A stretch of 40,467 nucleotides of DNA from an uncultured Lachnospiraceae bacterium (GTDB lineage: Bacteria; Bacillota; Clostridia; Lachnospirales; Lachnospiraceae): the NCBI GenBank assembly GCA_944376745.1, contig CALWDR010000189.1:1-40467 (forward strand), read 5' to 3'. The notes below the pieces were generated by a model. The model searched no databases and was not told the origin of the DNA. It saw only the letters and a program-made list of their open reading frames with translations. Every line of letters starts with the position of its first letter. Within the stretch, counting starts at the first letter, position 1. This document shows positions 8,846 through 17,288 of this stretch, in pieces. The translations under genes were made by a program, and so were the position numbers.

Positions 8846-9725
8846 GATCTCTTTTACCACTATTACGAGCATCACTATAAGAGAAATTTCAGTAATGTCT
8901 TTTTTGACTGCAGCAATTTACTTCAAAATCGTTCTACCAGCCGAAGACAATCAAAAAGGCCCTTCCAAGGAGAGCAGACATGTTCCCATCATCGGGCAGG
9001 CACTACTTCTGGATGCAGACCTTGTTCCTCTGGCCATGCAGATGTATCCAAGAAAAGAGTCAGAGAAGCCTTATATCAAAAAGATTATTGATGAAATGAA
9101 ATGAAATAACTACAAAGTCGCAGGAAAAACCATACAAGTCGCAGATAAGGGGTTTAATTGCGCAAGAAACATCTATGCTGCGGTCCAAGAAGCGAATGAC
9201 AGTTATGTTTTCTCAAAATCAATAATGGCAAAAATTTGAGTGAAAAAGAAAACATGGATTGTATTAGAAAATAACGCAAATATTTTTACTGATTACACAT
9301 AGGAAGAAACTCAATCCTGTTATCGAAATTAACCGAGCCAAGATCGATGAAAATCTGAAATATGCAGGCTACAATCTACTGGTCACATCGGAGCTGGATG
9401 TAGATCCGCTTCAAATTTATAATACATATCACAGTTTGTGGAAGATTGAGGAATCATTCCGGAACACGAAGTCTTATCTGGATGCACGCCCAGTCTATGT
9501 GCAAAAAAAGAAACAATCTATGGGCATTTTTCGATCTGCTGCCTTAGCTTGTTTCTTTTAAGAGTACTGAAAATCAAAATCTTCAAAAACAAGATCCGTT
9601 CTTATAATCTAAGCCATTTCATATGCGACTTCAGGATTGTGAGCAAAGAAGATGGTTCCTACATTAACATTTCCAGGAATCAGGCTGTGAGCGAAAAAGT
9701 CAAAGAGGTTACCGAATTAACTAAC
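8846..9725 (+). mobile_element. Degenerate IS1634-type transposase
   Basis: Pieces of one DDE transposase appear in several frames: NFSNVFFDCSNL, then EDNQKGPSKESRHVPIIGQA and LLLDADLVPLAM (8930-9104), GKTIQVADKGFNCARNIYAA (about 9120-9180), and INRAKIDENLKYAGYNLLVT, SLWKIEESFRNTKSYLDA (about 9330-9500) and RNQAVSEKVKEVTELTN (to about 9722). The order of D (LLLDAD), D (VADKG) and E (KIEESF) fits the IS1634 group. At least three frameshifts, internal stops and a missing segment near 9300 make it inactive. It abuts a second pseudogene at its 3' side. Confidence 0.75.
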
Positions 9726-9727
9726 CC

Positions 9728-10175
9728 GTCGCCAAAAGCACCGGGTCGCAGGCAGTCGCCAAATGAAATCAAACTTTCACTTGGCTCGTTGCTTTCACAA
9801 AAATATCCGTCCACGTAAGCCTCCTGCATAGGCGTATCGTACTCGTCCAGAAGAATTATCACTTTTTTTCCGTAATACCGGAACAAGAAATCAGTAAAAT
9901 TGTAGAGCACAAGAGGGACGTTCTTCTCACTCATGTCCAATTTCATTTGCACAAAAAAAGCCCTCAAACAAATCTGCCCTTTTTGCGTAATTCACAAAAA
10001 AACTGCTCCATCATGCTCATTGTCAGGGTGTTCGCAAAGCGTCGGGGCCGTGTTATCAAGATGACGCTGTCCTCGCCTTCCCACTACTCTTTGATAAAAC
10101 TGGATTTATCAATATCAAATATTTTTTTATAATTTCATCATAACTCCGGATTCCGCTTGCAACTGTTCGTGCCAT
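9728..10175 (-). pseudogene. Degenerate AAA-ATPase-like (PF09820 type) gene
   Basis: From an ATG at 10175 with GGGAGGT upstream, the frame reads MARTVASGIRSYDEIIKK, frameshifts, then IFDIDKSSFIKE, a TAG where Trp is expected, and DSVILITRPRRFANTLTMSM. The family P-loop is normally RPRRFGKTL, so G and K are mutated. After a further frameshift the frame continues as LYNFTDFLFRYYGKKVIILL and DEYDTPMQEAYVDGYF, which contains the Walker B-like DEYDTP. Homology ends near 9800 at the junction with the transposase remnant. These AAA-ATPase/DUF1703 genes are common multicopy elements in gut Clostridia; this one is dead. Confidence 0.75.
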
Positions 10176-10280
10176 TTTCTACCTCCCTGCCTTCTTTCCT
10201 CGCCGCATACTGTAAATTAAGACATTTCTATCCTGTTTTTATTATACAACCCCCACATAAATAGCAACAGATTTCACGGG

Positions 10281-11696
10281 TTAAAAATCAAACAACGACA
10301 GCTGGTTGGACTCCGGCAAATCTCCCAGAAGTCCCAGATCGTCCATCAGATCAATGACTGTTTTGCTGACCTTGGTTCTCTGACGGAAATCATCCTTGGA
10401 TAAAAACTTTCCATCCTTGGCGGCCTCCACCACGGCGTCCGCAGCCTTTCCTCCCAGGCCCTCGATAGTGCTTAAAGCCGGCAGCAGCTTCCCGTCCACA
10501 ATCTGAAAATACTGAGCCTTGGATTTATAAATATCAATTGGCAGAAACTCAAATCCTCTTGCATACATCTCCTGGACGATCCGCATGTCCTTCACCGTGT
10601 CCTGCTCCTTCTTCGTCAGGGTATCCTTCCGGCGCTCATAGTCCGCCATATAGTATTCCAGCTTATCCCGCCCCTGGCACATCAGCTCGTAGTTGAAAGA
10701 GGTGGCGCGGATACTGAAAAATGCCGCATAGTAGGCCAGGGGATAGAACACCTTGCAGTAGGCAATCCGCCAGGCCATCATCACGTAGGCCGCCGCGTGG
10801 GCCTTAGGAAACATGTACTGGATCTTGGTGCAGGACCAGATGTACCAGTCCGGCACTCCGTGGTCCAGCATGTCCTTCTCCCACTCCGGCCATTTCTCGC
10901 ATTTTCCCTTGGCCACCGTCCCCTTTCGCACCGCCTCCATGATCTTGAAGGACTCCTCAGAGTCCAGCCCCATGCCGATAAGATAGGTCATAATATCGTC
11001 ACGGGTACAGATGGCGTTGGAAATGGTGGCCTTTCCCTCCTGGATCAGGGTCTGGGCATTTCCCAGCCACACATCGGTGCCGTGGGACAGGCCGGAAATC
11101 CGGATCAGGTCCGAGAAGGACTGCGGCTTGGTGTCCACCAGCATCTGAATGACGAAGTCCGTGCCAAACTCGGGGATTCCAAGGGAGCCCACGGGACAGC
11201 CGCCGATGTCCTCCGGCGTGATGCCCAGAGCCTCGGTGCTCTGGAATAAGGACATGACGGACTTATCATCCAGGGCGATCTCCTTGGCGTCGATGCCGGT
11301 CAGATCCTCCAGCATACGTATCATGGTGGGATCATCGTGTCCCAGAATGTCCAGCTTCAGCAGGTTGTGGTCGATGGAATGATAATCAAAATGGGTGGTG
11401 ATGATGTCCGTGGTCATATCGTTGGCGGGGTGCTGCACCGGGGTGAAGGAGTAGATCTCCTCCCCCAGAGGCAGCACGATGATGCCGCCGGGGTGCTGGC
11501 CGGTGGTGCGGCGCACGCCCACACAGCCCTCCACGATACGGGAGATCTCACAGTTCCGCTTGTGCTGCCCCCGCTCCTCGAAATAATTTTTCACATAGCC
11601 GAAGGCCGTCTTGTCCGCCAATGTGCCGATGGTCCCGGCCCGGAAGGTCTGGCCCTCCCCGAAAATGACCTCCGTGTACTTGTGGGCCTTGCTCTG
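10281..11696 (-). pseudogene. polC: PolC C-terminal part, separated by an in-frame stop
   Basis: This is the direct in-frame continuation of the gene above it, interrupted only by the TAA at 11697-11699. It begins QSKAHKYTEVIFGEGQTFRA, continues through ADKTAFGYVKNYFEERGQ and the LKLDILGHDDPTMIRML motif carrying the third catalytic aspartate, and ends NQLSLFDF. No further stops or frameshifts occur in its 471 residues. A TTG at 11621 could start a 446-residue product, but no convincing ribosome site precedes it. The whole gene with the stop ignored spans 10281-14981. Whether it is read through, replaced by another polC copy or a sequence error cannot be told from the window. Confidence 0.85.
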
Positions 11697-14600
11697 TTAC
11701 TCCCCGGAAAAATTCAGGTCGATATCCGGCTCCTTGTTGCCCTTAAAGCCCAGAAAGGTCTCAAAGGGAATATCGAAGCCTTCCTTCTTTAAGGGCTCCC
11801 CGCAGACGGGACACAGCCGGTCCGGCATATCGCAGCCCGCCTTTCCCGCGTAGGCCTTCACCTCCGGGGAATCAAAGTCGCTGAAATGACAGTTGGCGCA
11901 GTAATAATGGGGCGATAAGGGATTCACCTCGGTGATCCCGGCCATGGTGGCCACGAAGGAGGAACCCACGGAGCCCCGGGACCCCACCAGGTAGCCGTCC
12001 TCGTTGGACTTCCACACCAGCTTCTGGGCGATGATGTACATCACGGCAAAGCCGTTGGAGATGATGGAGTTCAGCTCCCTCTCCAGCCGCTCCACCACGA
12101 TCTCCGGCAGCTCTTCCCCGTAAATCTCATGGGCCCGGTTGTAACAGATGTCCCTGAGGGTCTGGTCGGAATTTTCAATGACCGGCGGGCATTTGTCGGG
12201 CCGCACCGGCTCGATCCGCTCGCACATGTCCGCGATCTTGTTGGTGTTGGTGATCACCACCTCCATGGCCTTCTCGCTGCCCAGATAGTCGAACTCCGCC
12301 AGCATCTCCTCGGTGGTGCGAAGGTACAGGGGGGCCTGCTCGTCGGCGTCCTTAAAGCCCTTTCCCGCCATGATGATACGGCGGTACACCTCATCCTCCG
12401 GGTCCAGGAAATGCACGTCGCAGGTGGCCACCACGGGCTTATGAAACTGCTCTCCCAGCTCCACGATCTTCCGGTTTAAATCCTTAAGCTCTTCCAGAGA
12501 AGCCACCTGGGGCCGCTCCCCCTTCAGCATGAAGGCGTTGTTGCCCAGAGGCTGAATCTCCAGATAATCGTAAAAACGCACCAGCCTTGCGATCTCCTCC
12601 TGGGAGCTGCCCCGAAGCAAGGCCTGGTACAGCTCTCCCGCCTCGCAGGCCGAGCCCAGGATCAGCCCTTCCCGGTATTTTATAAATTCGCTCTTTGGAA
12701 TCCGGGGCTGCCGGTGAAAATAATCCAGGTGGGAGTAGGACACCAAACGATACAGATTGATGCGCCCCACATCATTGGCCGCCAGAATGATGGCGTGATG
12801 GCTGGGCAGCTTCTTGATATTTTCCTTGGAGCTGTTGCCCATCCGGTTCACCGCGTCCAGGGTCTCAATGCCCCGCTCCCTTAACATGTGCACAAATTTC
12901 AGGAAAATCTCCGCGGTGCAGGCCGCGTCGTCCACGGCCCGATGGTGATTTTCCAGGGACACGTTCAAAGCCTTGGCCACCGTGTCCAGCTTAAAACGGT
13001 TTAAGCTGGGGAGCAGCACCCGGGCCAGGGCCACCGTGTCGATGACCGTAAAATCGCAGGGAAGCTTCTGCCGCTCGCTGTTCTTGCTGATAAAGCTCAT
13101 GTCAAAGCCCGCGTTGTGGGCCACCATAATGGCCCCCCGGCAAAATTCCAGGAACTTTGGCAGGATCTCCTCGATCATCGGCGCTGAAAGCACCATCTCA
13201 TCCTTGATCCCGGTGAGCTGCTCGATCTCGAAGGGAATGGGCACATCCGGGTTGACAAAGGTGGAAAACCGCTCCGTGATCTTTCCCTCCGCCACCTTTA
13301 CCGCGCCGATCTCGATGATCCTGTCGTTCACCGGACTAAAGCCTGTGGTCTCTAAGTCGAAGACCACATAAGTATCTTCAAGGCTCTGATTCCTGGAATT
13401 TTCCACGATCTCCTTTAGATCGTCCACCAGATAGGCCTCCACCCCGTAGATGACCTTGAAATCCGAGTCCTTGGGCAGAGCATGGTTGGCGTCCGGAAAT
13501 GCCTGGACGTCCCCGTGGTCCGTCACCGCGATGGCCTTGTGGCCCCAGGAGATGGCCCGGCTGATGATGTCCTTCACCTCGGAGACGCCGTCCATGTCGC
13601 TCATCTTGGTGTGGCAGTGAAGCTCCACCCGCTTTAGGGGGCTGTTGTCTGCCCGCCCGGTGGTGAAGTTGGGAATCTTCTTGATCCCATTGACGGAACC
13701 GATGGTCAGCTCCCCGTCGAAGCGGTCAATGGTGGTGACCCCCTTGATCTTTAGATAAGCGCCCTTCTTCACATGCTCCGTGATCTCCTTCACATGCTCA
13801 TTTTTACAGAACATCTTGATCATGATGGAGTCGGTAAAGTCGGTGAGGGCAAACATGAGAATGGTCTTCTCGTTTCGGATCTCCCGGGTCTCCACGGAGA
13901 GTACCTTGCCCCGGATGACCACCTCGCCGATGTCCCCTGCGATGTGCTCGATGGCCATGGCCTCCTCGTCAAAGTCCCGTCCGTAAACCACGTCGGGATT
14001 GTCGGAGCGTCGGATGCTTCCGCCGTCCCAGCGGGAGGAACCGCCCTTCCCCTTCCCGGAAGCTCTTCTTGAAAAAGGCCTTCCAGCCTCCCGGCTCCGG
14101 TCTCCGGCATTTCCCGCCGACCCCCGGCTTCCGGCGTCTCCATGGACTCGGTTTCCGGCATTTCCCGCCGACCCCCGACTTCCGGCGTCTTCCCGGCCCG
14201 CCTTTCCTGACAGGCCGCGGACACCTTCGCCTCCCGGCCCGGCATTTCCTGACAAGCCGCGGACATCGGTCTTAAAATTGTCCTCGCCCGCCGGCAGGCT
14301 TTGTGCTCCGGTTCCATCCCCGGCGTCCCCCGCGATCAGAAGGGAATCCCCGTCCTGTCCCTGGGTGTCCGCCTGCTCCCCGCCGCCCCTTCGCTGTCCG
14401 ATGGCGGACTGGGCCATGATCCTGTGGATCTCGTTGGCCATCTGAAGATCGCTGTTTTTCTTATATTTGCTCTCGGCCTTCTCCTCAAATTCCAGCTCCA
14501 CCTTCATGTCAAGGCCGCAGCGCTCGCAGACGATCTTTTCCAGTATTCGCACCACCTCGTGGGATTTCTGGGCCGCCACCACCGAATCCTCCAGCGTCAG

Positions 14601-14981
14601 CCTCAAGACGTAATCCTGGGGAAATTCCATTTTGGCGCACCTTAAGACGCTGTACTCCAGAGGACTGTAGGCCTTGACCTCCTCCAGAATGCTGTCCCGG
14701 TAGACGGCCATCAGCTTTCTGGGATTGTACTGCTCCGAGAGGTTATATTTCTCGATGATCTTTACCGTCAGACGGTTCTGCGGAAAAAGCTGCTCCTTGA
14801 TGGCTCTCTCCAACTGAAAAACGGCTGCCTTGGGTATCAGCCTGGTGCTCGTTAAGTAGATCCGAAGATGGTCCCGGGCGGCGTTGGTGGACGCCTTCGT
14901 CACCAGTACCTGGCTCAAAAGGCCATTTAAATCGGGATGTACCTCAAGTGTTGGGAAAACTTCAAAAAACAGCTTGTCCAT
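11697..14981 (-). CDS. polC: DNA polymerase III subunit alpha, Gram-positive PolC type, N-terminal part
   Basis: The 1094-residue product contains an N-terminal helical region, a low-complexity linker (about 197-325), an OB domain (about 340-435), a PHP domain (RVELHCHTKMSDMDG near 450 and VTDHGD), the DEDDh proofreading exonuclease (YVVFDLETTGFSPVNDRIIE near 538-557), and the start of the polymerase core with a zinc-binding CxxC...CPVCG segment. It ends GNKEPDIDLNFSGE then TAA. The family continues with Tyr-Gln, so TAA replaces a Tyr codon. The first two catalytic aspartates (DID) are present but the third, the fingers and the C-terminal domain are cut off, so this product alone should not polymerise DNA. 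It is the last gene of the pyrH-to-polC operon, 42 bp after ispG. Confidence 0.9.
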   Translation of the reverse strand: MDKLFFEVFPTLEVHPDLNGLLSQVLVTKASTNAARDHLRIYLTSTRLIPKAAVFQLERAIKEQLFPQNRLTVKIIEKYNLSEQYNPRKLMAVYRDSILEEVKAYSPLEYSVLRCAKMEFPQDYVLRLTLEDSVVAAQKSHEVVRILEKIVCERCGLDMKVELEFEEKAESKYKKNSDLQMANEIHRIMAQSAIGQRRGGGEQADTQGQDGDSLLIAGDAGDGTGAQSLPAGEDNFKTDVRGLSGNAGPGGEGVRGLSGKAGREDAGSRGSAGNAGNRVHGDAGSRGSAGNAGDRSREAGRPFSRRASGKGKGGSSRWDGGSIRRSDNPDVVYGRDFDEEAMAIEHIAGDIGEVVIRGKVLSVETREIRNEKTILMFALTDFTDSIMIKMFCKNEHVKEITEHVKKGAYLKIKGVTTIDRFDGELTIGSVNGIKKIPNFTTGRADNSPLKRVELHCHTKMSDMDGVSEVKDIISRAISWGHKAIAVTDHGDVQAFPDANHALPKDSDFKVIYGVEAYLVDDLKEIVENSRNQSLEDTYVVFDLETTGFSPVNDRIIEIGAVKVAEGKITERFSTFVNPDVPIPFEIEQLTGIKDEMVLSAPMIEEILPKFLEFCRGAIMVAHNAGFDMSFISKNSERQKLPCDFTVIDTVALARVLLPSLNRFKLDTVAKALNVSLENHHRAVDDAACTAEIFLKFVHMLRERGIETLDAVNRMGNSSKENIKKLPSHHAIILAANDVGRINLYRLVSYSHLDYFHRQPRIPKSEFIKYREGLILGSACEAGELYQALLRGSSQEEIARLVRFYDYLEIQPLGNNAFMLKGERPQVASLEELKDLNRKIVELGEQFHKPVVATCDVHFLDPEDEVYRRIIMAGKGFKDADEQAPLYLRTTEEMLAEFDYLGSEKAMEVVITNTNKIADMCERIEPVRPDKCPPVIENSDQTLRDICYNRAHEIYGEELPEIVVERLERELNSIISNGFAVMYIIAQKLVWKSNEDGYLVGSRGSVGSSFVATMAGITEVNPLSPHYYCANCHFSDFDSPEVKAYAGKAGCDMPDRLCPVCGEPLKKEGFDIPFETFLGFKGNKEPDIDLNFSGE

Positions 14982-15002
14982 ATCTATTCACTCCATTCAA
15001 GC

Positions 15003-15021
15003 CCCGCCTGTAGAGGCGGGA
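15003..15021 (-). repeat. GC-rich hairpin between ispG and polC
   Basis: CCCGCCT and AGGCGGG pair around a CTAC loop in the 41-bp gap between the ispG stop and the polC start. No T-run follows in the direction of transcription, so it is not a clear terminator. It might stabilise or attenuate the polC part of the transcript. Confidence 0.5.
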
Positions 15022-15022
15022 G

Positions 15023-16081
15023 TCAATCCCCCATCCAATGCAGCAATTCGTATCTGAGAGCGGGAAGGAGTTCTTCCTCCTTTACTTTCTTGTAAACCTG
15101 GCCTCGTTTGATGATCAGTCCTTCGCCATTCCCTCCGGCGATTCCGATATCGGCCTCCCGGGCTTCCCCCGGGCCGTTCACCACGCAGCCCATGACCGCC
15201 ACCTTAATATCCAGAGGAATACCGGCCACCATGGTCTCCACCTGATTGGCAAGTCCGATGAGGTCGATGCAGGTCCTGCCGCAGGTGGGACAGGACACCA
15301 CCTCGATCCCGCCCTTCCGAAGGCCCAATGTCCTTAGGATCAGCTTGGCGGCCTTGATCTCCTCCACCGGGTCCCCTGTCAGAGACACCCGGATGGTATC
15401 GCCGATACCCTGGCTTAAGATCAGTCCCAGCCCGATGGCGGATTTGATGCTTCCGCTTAACACCGTGCCGGACTCGGTGATCCCCACGTGCAGGGGATAC
15501 GGAGTCTTGTCCGCGATCAGCTCATGAGCCCGCACGCACATCATCACGTCTGAGGATTTGATGCTTATAACCAGATTATCATAGTCCATGTCCTCAATTA
15601 GTCTCACCTTATCAAGGGCACTCTCCACGATCCCCTCCGCAGTGACGCCGTGATACTTTTCCACCAGCTCCTTTTCCAGGGAGCCGCTGTTGACTCCCAC
15701 CCGGATGGGGATATTCCGCTCCTTTGCCGCCTCCACCACAGCCCGCACCCGGTCCCTGGAGCCGATATTTCCGGGATTGATGCGGATCTTGTCGGCGCCA
15801 TTTTCCATGGCCGCAATGGCCAGGCGGTAGTCGAAATGTATATCCGCCACCAGGGGAATGGAGATCTCCTTCTTGATCTGGGAGAGGGCCCTGGCGGCCT
15901 CCATATCCGGGACGGCGCAGCGGATGATCTCACAGCCCGCCTCAGTCAGGCGGTGGATCTGCTCCACCGTGGCCGCCGCGTCCTGGGTCTTGGTGTTGGT
16001 CATGGACTGGATGAGAATAGGGGCTCCGTTTCCAATGACTTTATTTCCAATATGGATTTCCTTTGTTTTTTTTCGCTCCAT
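15023..16081 (-). CDS. ispG: 4-hydroxy-3-methylbut-2-enyl diphosphate synthase
   Basis: The 352-residue protein is IspG (GcpE), which reduces 2-C-methyl-D-erythritol 2,4-cyclodiphosphate to HMBPP in the non-mevalonate isoprenoid pathway using a [4Fe-4S] cluster. Diagnostic segments are IQSMTNTKTQD at the N-terminus, the TIM-barrel ADIHFDYRLAIAAMENGADK and KIRINPGNIG, and the cluster cysteines in SCPTCGRTCIDL and GCVVNGPGEA. Length is normal for the bacterial form. The ATG at 16081 has AAGGAG 6 nt upstream. It shares an operon with dxr, another gene of the same pathway, and uppS, which uses its product. Confidence 0.97.
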   Translation of the reverse strand: MERKKTKEIHIGNKVIGNGAPILIQSMTNTKTQDAAATVEQIHRLTEAGCEIIRCAVPDMEAARALSQIKKEISIPLVADIHFDYRLAIAAMENGADKIRINPGNIGSRDRVRAVVEAAKERNIPIRVGVNSGSLEKELVEKYHGVTAEGIVESALDKVRLIEDMDYDNLVISIKSSDVMMCVRAHELIADKTPYPLHVGITESGTVLSGSIKSAIGLGLILSQGIGDTIRVSLTGDPVEEIKAAKLILRTLGLRKGGIEVVSCPTCGRTCIDLIGLANQVETMVAGIPLDIKVAVMGCVVNGPGEAREADIGIAGGNGEGLIIKRGQVYKKVKEEELLPALRYELLHWMGD

Positions 16082-16185
16082 GAGTTACTCCTTTCCTGTC
16101 GCCGTAAGATTGCTCCTTGCTACTTCGCACTGCAGCACCTCCATTCCGCTTCGCTCCATGTCGGTCGCGGGCTGTCGCCCAATGT

Positions 16186-16246
16186 CTGGAAATTCACAGC
16201 CATTTTCTTACGTGCGAGCACGACGAAAACGGCTGCAAATTTCCAG
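16186..16246. repeat. Long imperfect inverted repeat in the rseP-ispG gap
   Basis: The arms at 16186-16213 and 16220-16246 pair over roughly 27 positions with a few mismatches (CTGGAAATT...CAGCC...TTTTC on one side and its complement on the other). The 174-bp gap from 16082 to 16255 has no coding evidence. It could be a REP-like or MITE-like element or an internal processing site within the operon. Confidence 0.5.
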
Positions 16247-16255
16247 CCGCAGTGC

Positions 16256-17287
16256 TCATAGCAAGAGCCGTACGTCGTTGAACATGACGACTACCATGAG
16301 GACCAGAAGGAGCATGAGGCCCACGAAGTGGACCATGCCCTCCTTCTCCGGGGGGATGCGCTTACGGCGGATGGCCTCGATGATCAAGAACACCAGCCGC
16401 CCGCCGTCCAAAGCCGGGATGGGCAGAAGGTTCATGACACCCAGGTTGGCTGACAGCAGAATGGAGATATTGAGCATATTTAAGAACACCAGATAGGCCC
16501 CGCCGCTGCTGCTCTGGTCGTAGGTATCCCCGATGGTCTTGACAATGCCCACGGGCCCCGAGATGTCGTTTAAGCTGACGCCCCCGGTCACCAGCATTTT
16601 CAGACTGCTGAAGGTGGTATCGATCCAATATTTTAATTCATAGAAGCTGTAGCCGAAGGACTCCAGCACGTTGGTGCGCTCCGCGATGCCGCTTCCCAAA
16701 AAACCCATAAGGTATTTTCCCTGTTCCTCATCATACACAGGCTTCAGATCGGCCTCCCTGCGCTCCCCGTCCCGCTCGTAGACGATATGAAGCGCCTCGC
16801 CGGGGTGGAAAAAGGTGTAGAGGCTGACCTCCCGGTAAAAATGGATGTTCTTCCCGTTGATGGAGACAATGGTATCCCCGGCCTCCATGCCTGCCTCCTG
16901 GGCGGGATAGTCCTCCATGACGTCGTAAACCACAGGCTTATCCACGCCGTTGCAGAGGATCAGGACAAAGGCGAAGGCAAAGGCCATGATAAAGTTAAAA
17001 AGAGGCCCCGCCGCCACCACGCTGATGCGGGCCCAGACGGATTTTTTCTGAAAGGAGCGCTCGTCCTCGCTGTCCTCATCCTCCCCCTCCATCATGCAGG
17101 CCCCGCCAAAGGGCAGAAGCTTGATGGAATACTTGGTCTCGCCCCGCTTAAAGCCCACCAGAGTGGGTCCAAGCCCCAGACAGAACTCGTTGACCCGGAT
17201 GCCGTTTAATTTGGCCATTAGAAAATGTCCCAGCTCGTGGAACAAAATTATGATGCTGAAAATCAAAATCGCGATTACATATTTCAA
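16256..17287 (-). CDS. rseP: RseP-type site-2 zinc metalloprotease
   Basis: The 343-residue membrane protease has the S2P zinc site HELGH at 17-21 in the first membrane segment and the partner motif NLLPIPALDGG at 286-296, whose Asp294 completes the site. A PDZ domain lies between (about 120-190, YPAQEAGMEAGDTIVSINGK). Four membrane segments are visible, the last near 318-338. The family cleaves membrane-bound anti-sigma factors and signal-peptide remnants inside the bilayer. It starts 1 nt after the dxr stop codon, so the two are translationally close. In Firmicutes this gene regularly sits between dxr and ispG, as here. Confidence 0.95.
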   Translation of the reverse strand: MKYVIAILIFSIIILFHELGHFLMAKLNGIRVNEFCLGLGPTLVGFKRGETKYSIKLLPFGGACMMEGEDEDSEDERSFQKKSVWARISVVAAGPLFNFIMAFAFAFVLILCNGVDKPVVYDVMEDYPAQEAGMEAGDTIVSINGKNIHFYREVSLYTFFHPGEALHIVYERDGERREADLKPVYDEEQGKYLMGFLGSGIAERTNVLESFGYSFYELKYWIDTTFSSLKMLVTGGVSLNDISGPVGIVKTIGDTYDQSSSGGAYLVFLNMLNISILLSANLGVMNLLPIPALDGGRLVFLIIEAIRRKRIPPEKEGMVHFVGLMLLLVLMVVVMFNDVRLLL

Positions 17288-17288
17288 A

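Noticed and set aside
9549..9818. Stand-alone 89-residue plus-strand gene
   Set aside because: Its first 59 or so residues are a transposase fragment and the rest is the antisense of the AAA-ATPase remnant.
11697..11699. Split-intein explanation for the two-part polC
   Set aside because: There is no intein sequence at the break. The halves are joined by a single stop codon with the reading frame continuing on both sides.
15003..15021. Terminator between ispG and polC
   Set aside because: The hairpin is strong but no T-run follows, and the genes are arranged as one operon.
15650..16261. Plus-strand frames of about 200 residues opposite ispG and polC
   Set aside because: They have antisense composition, lack family similarity and lie over intact conserved genes.
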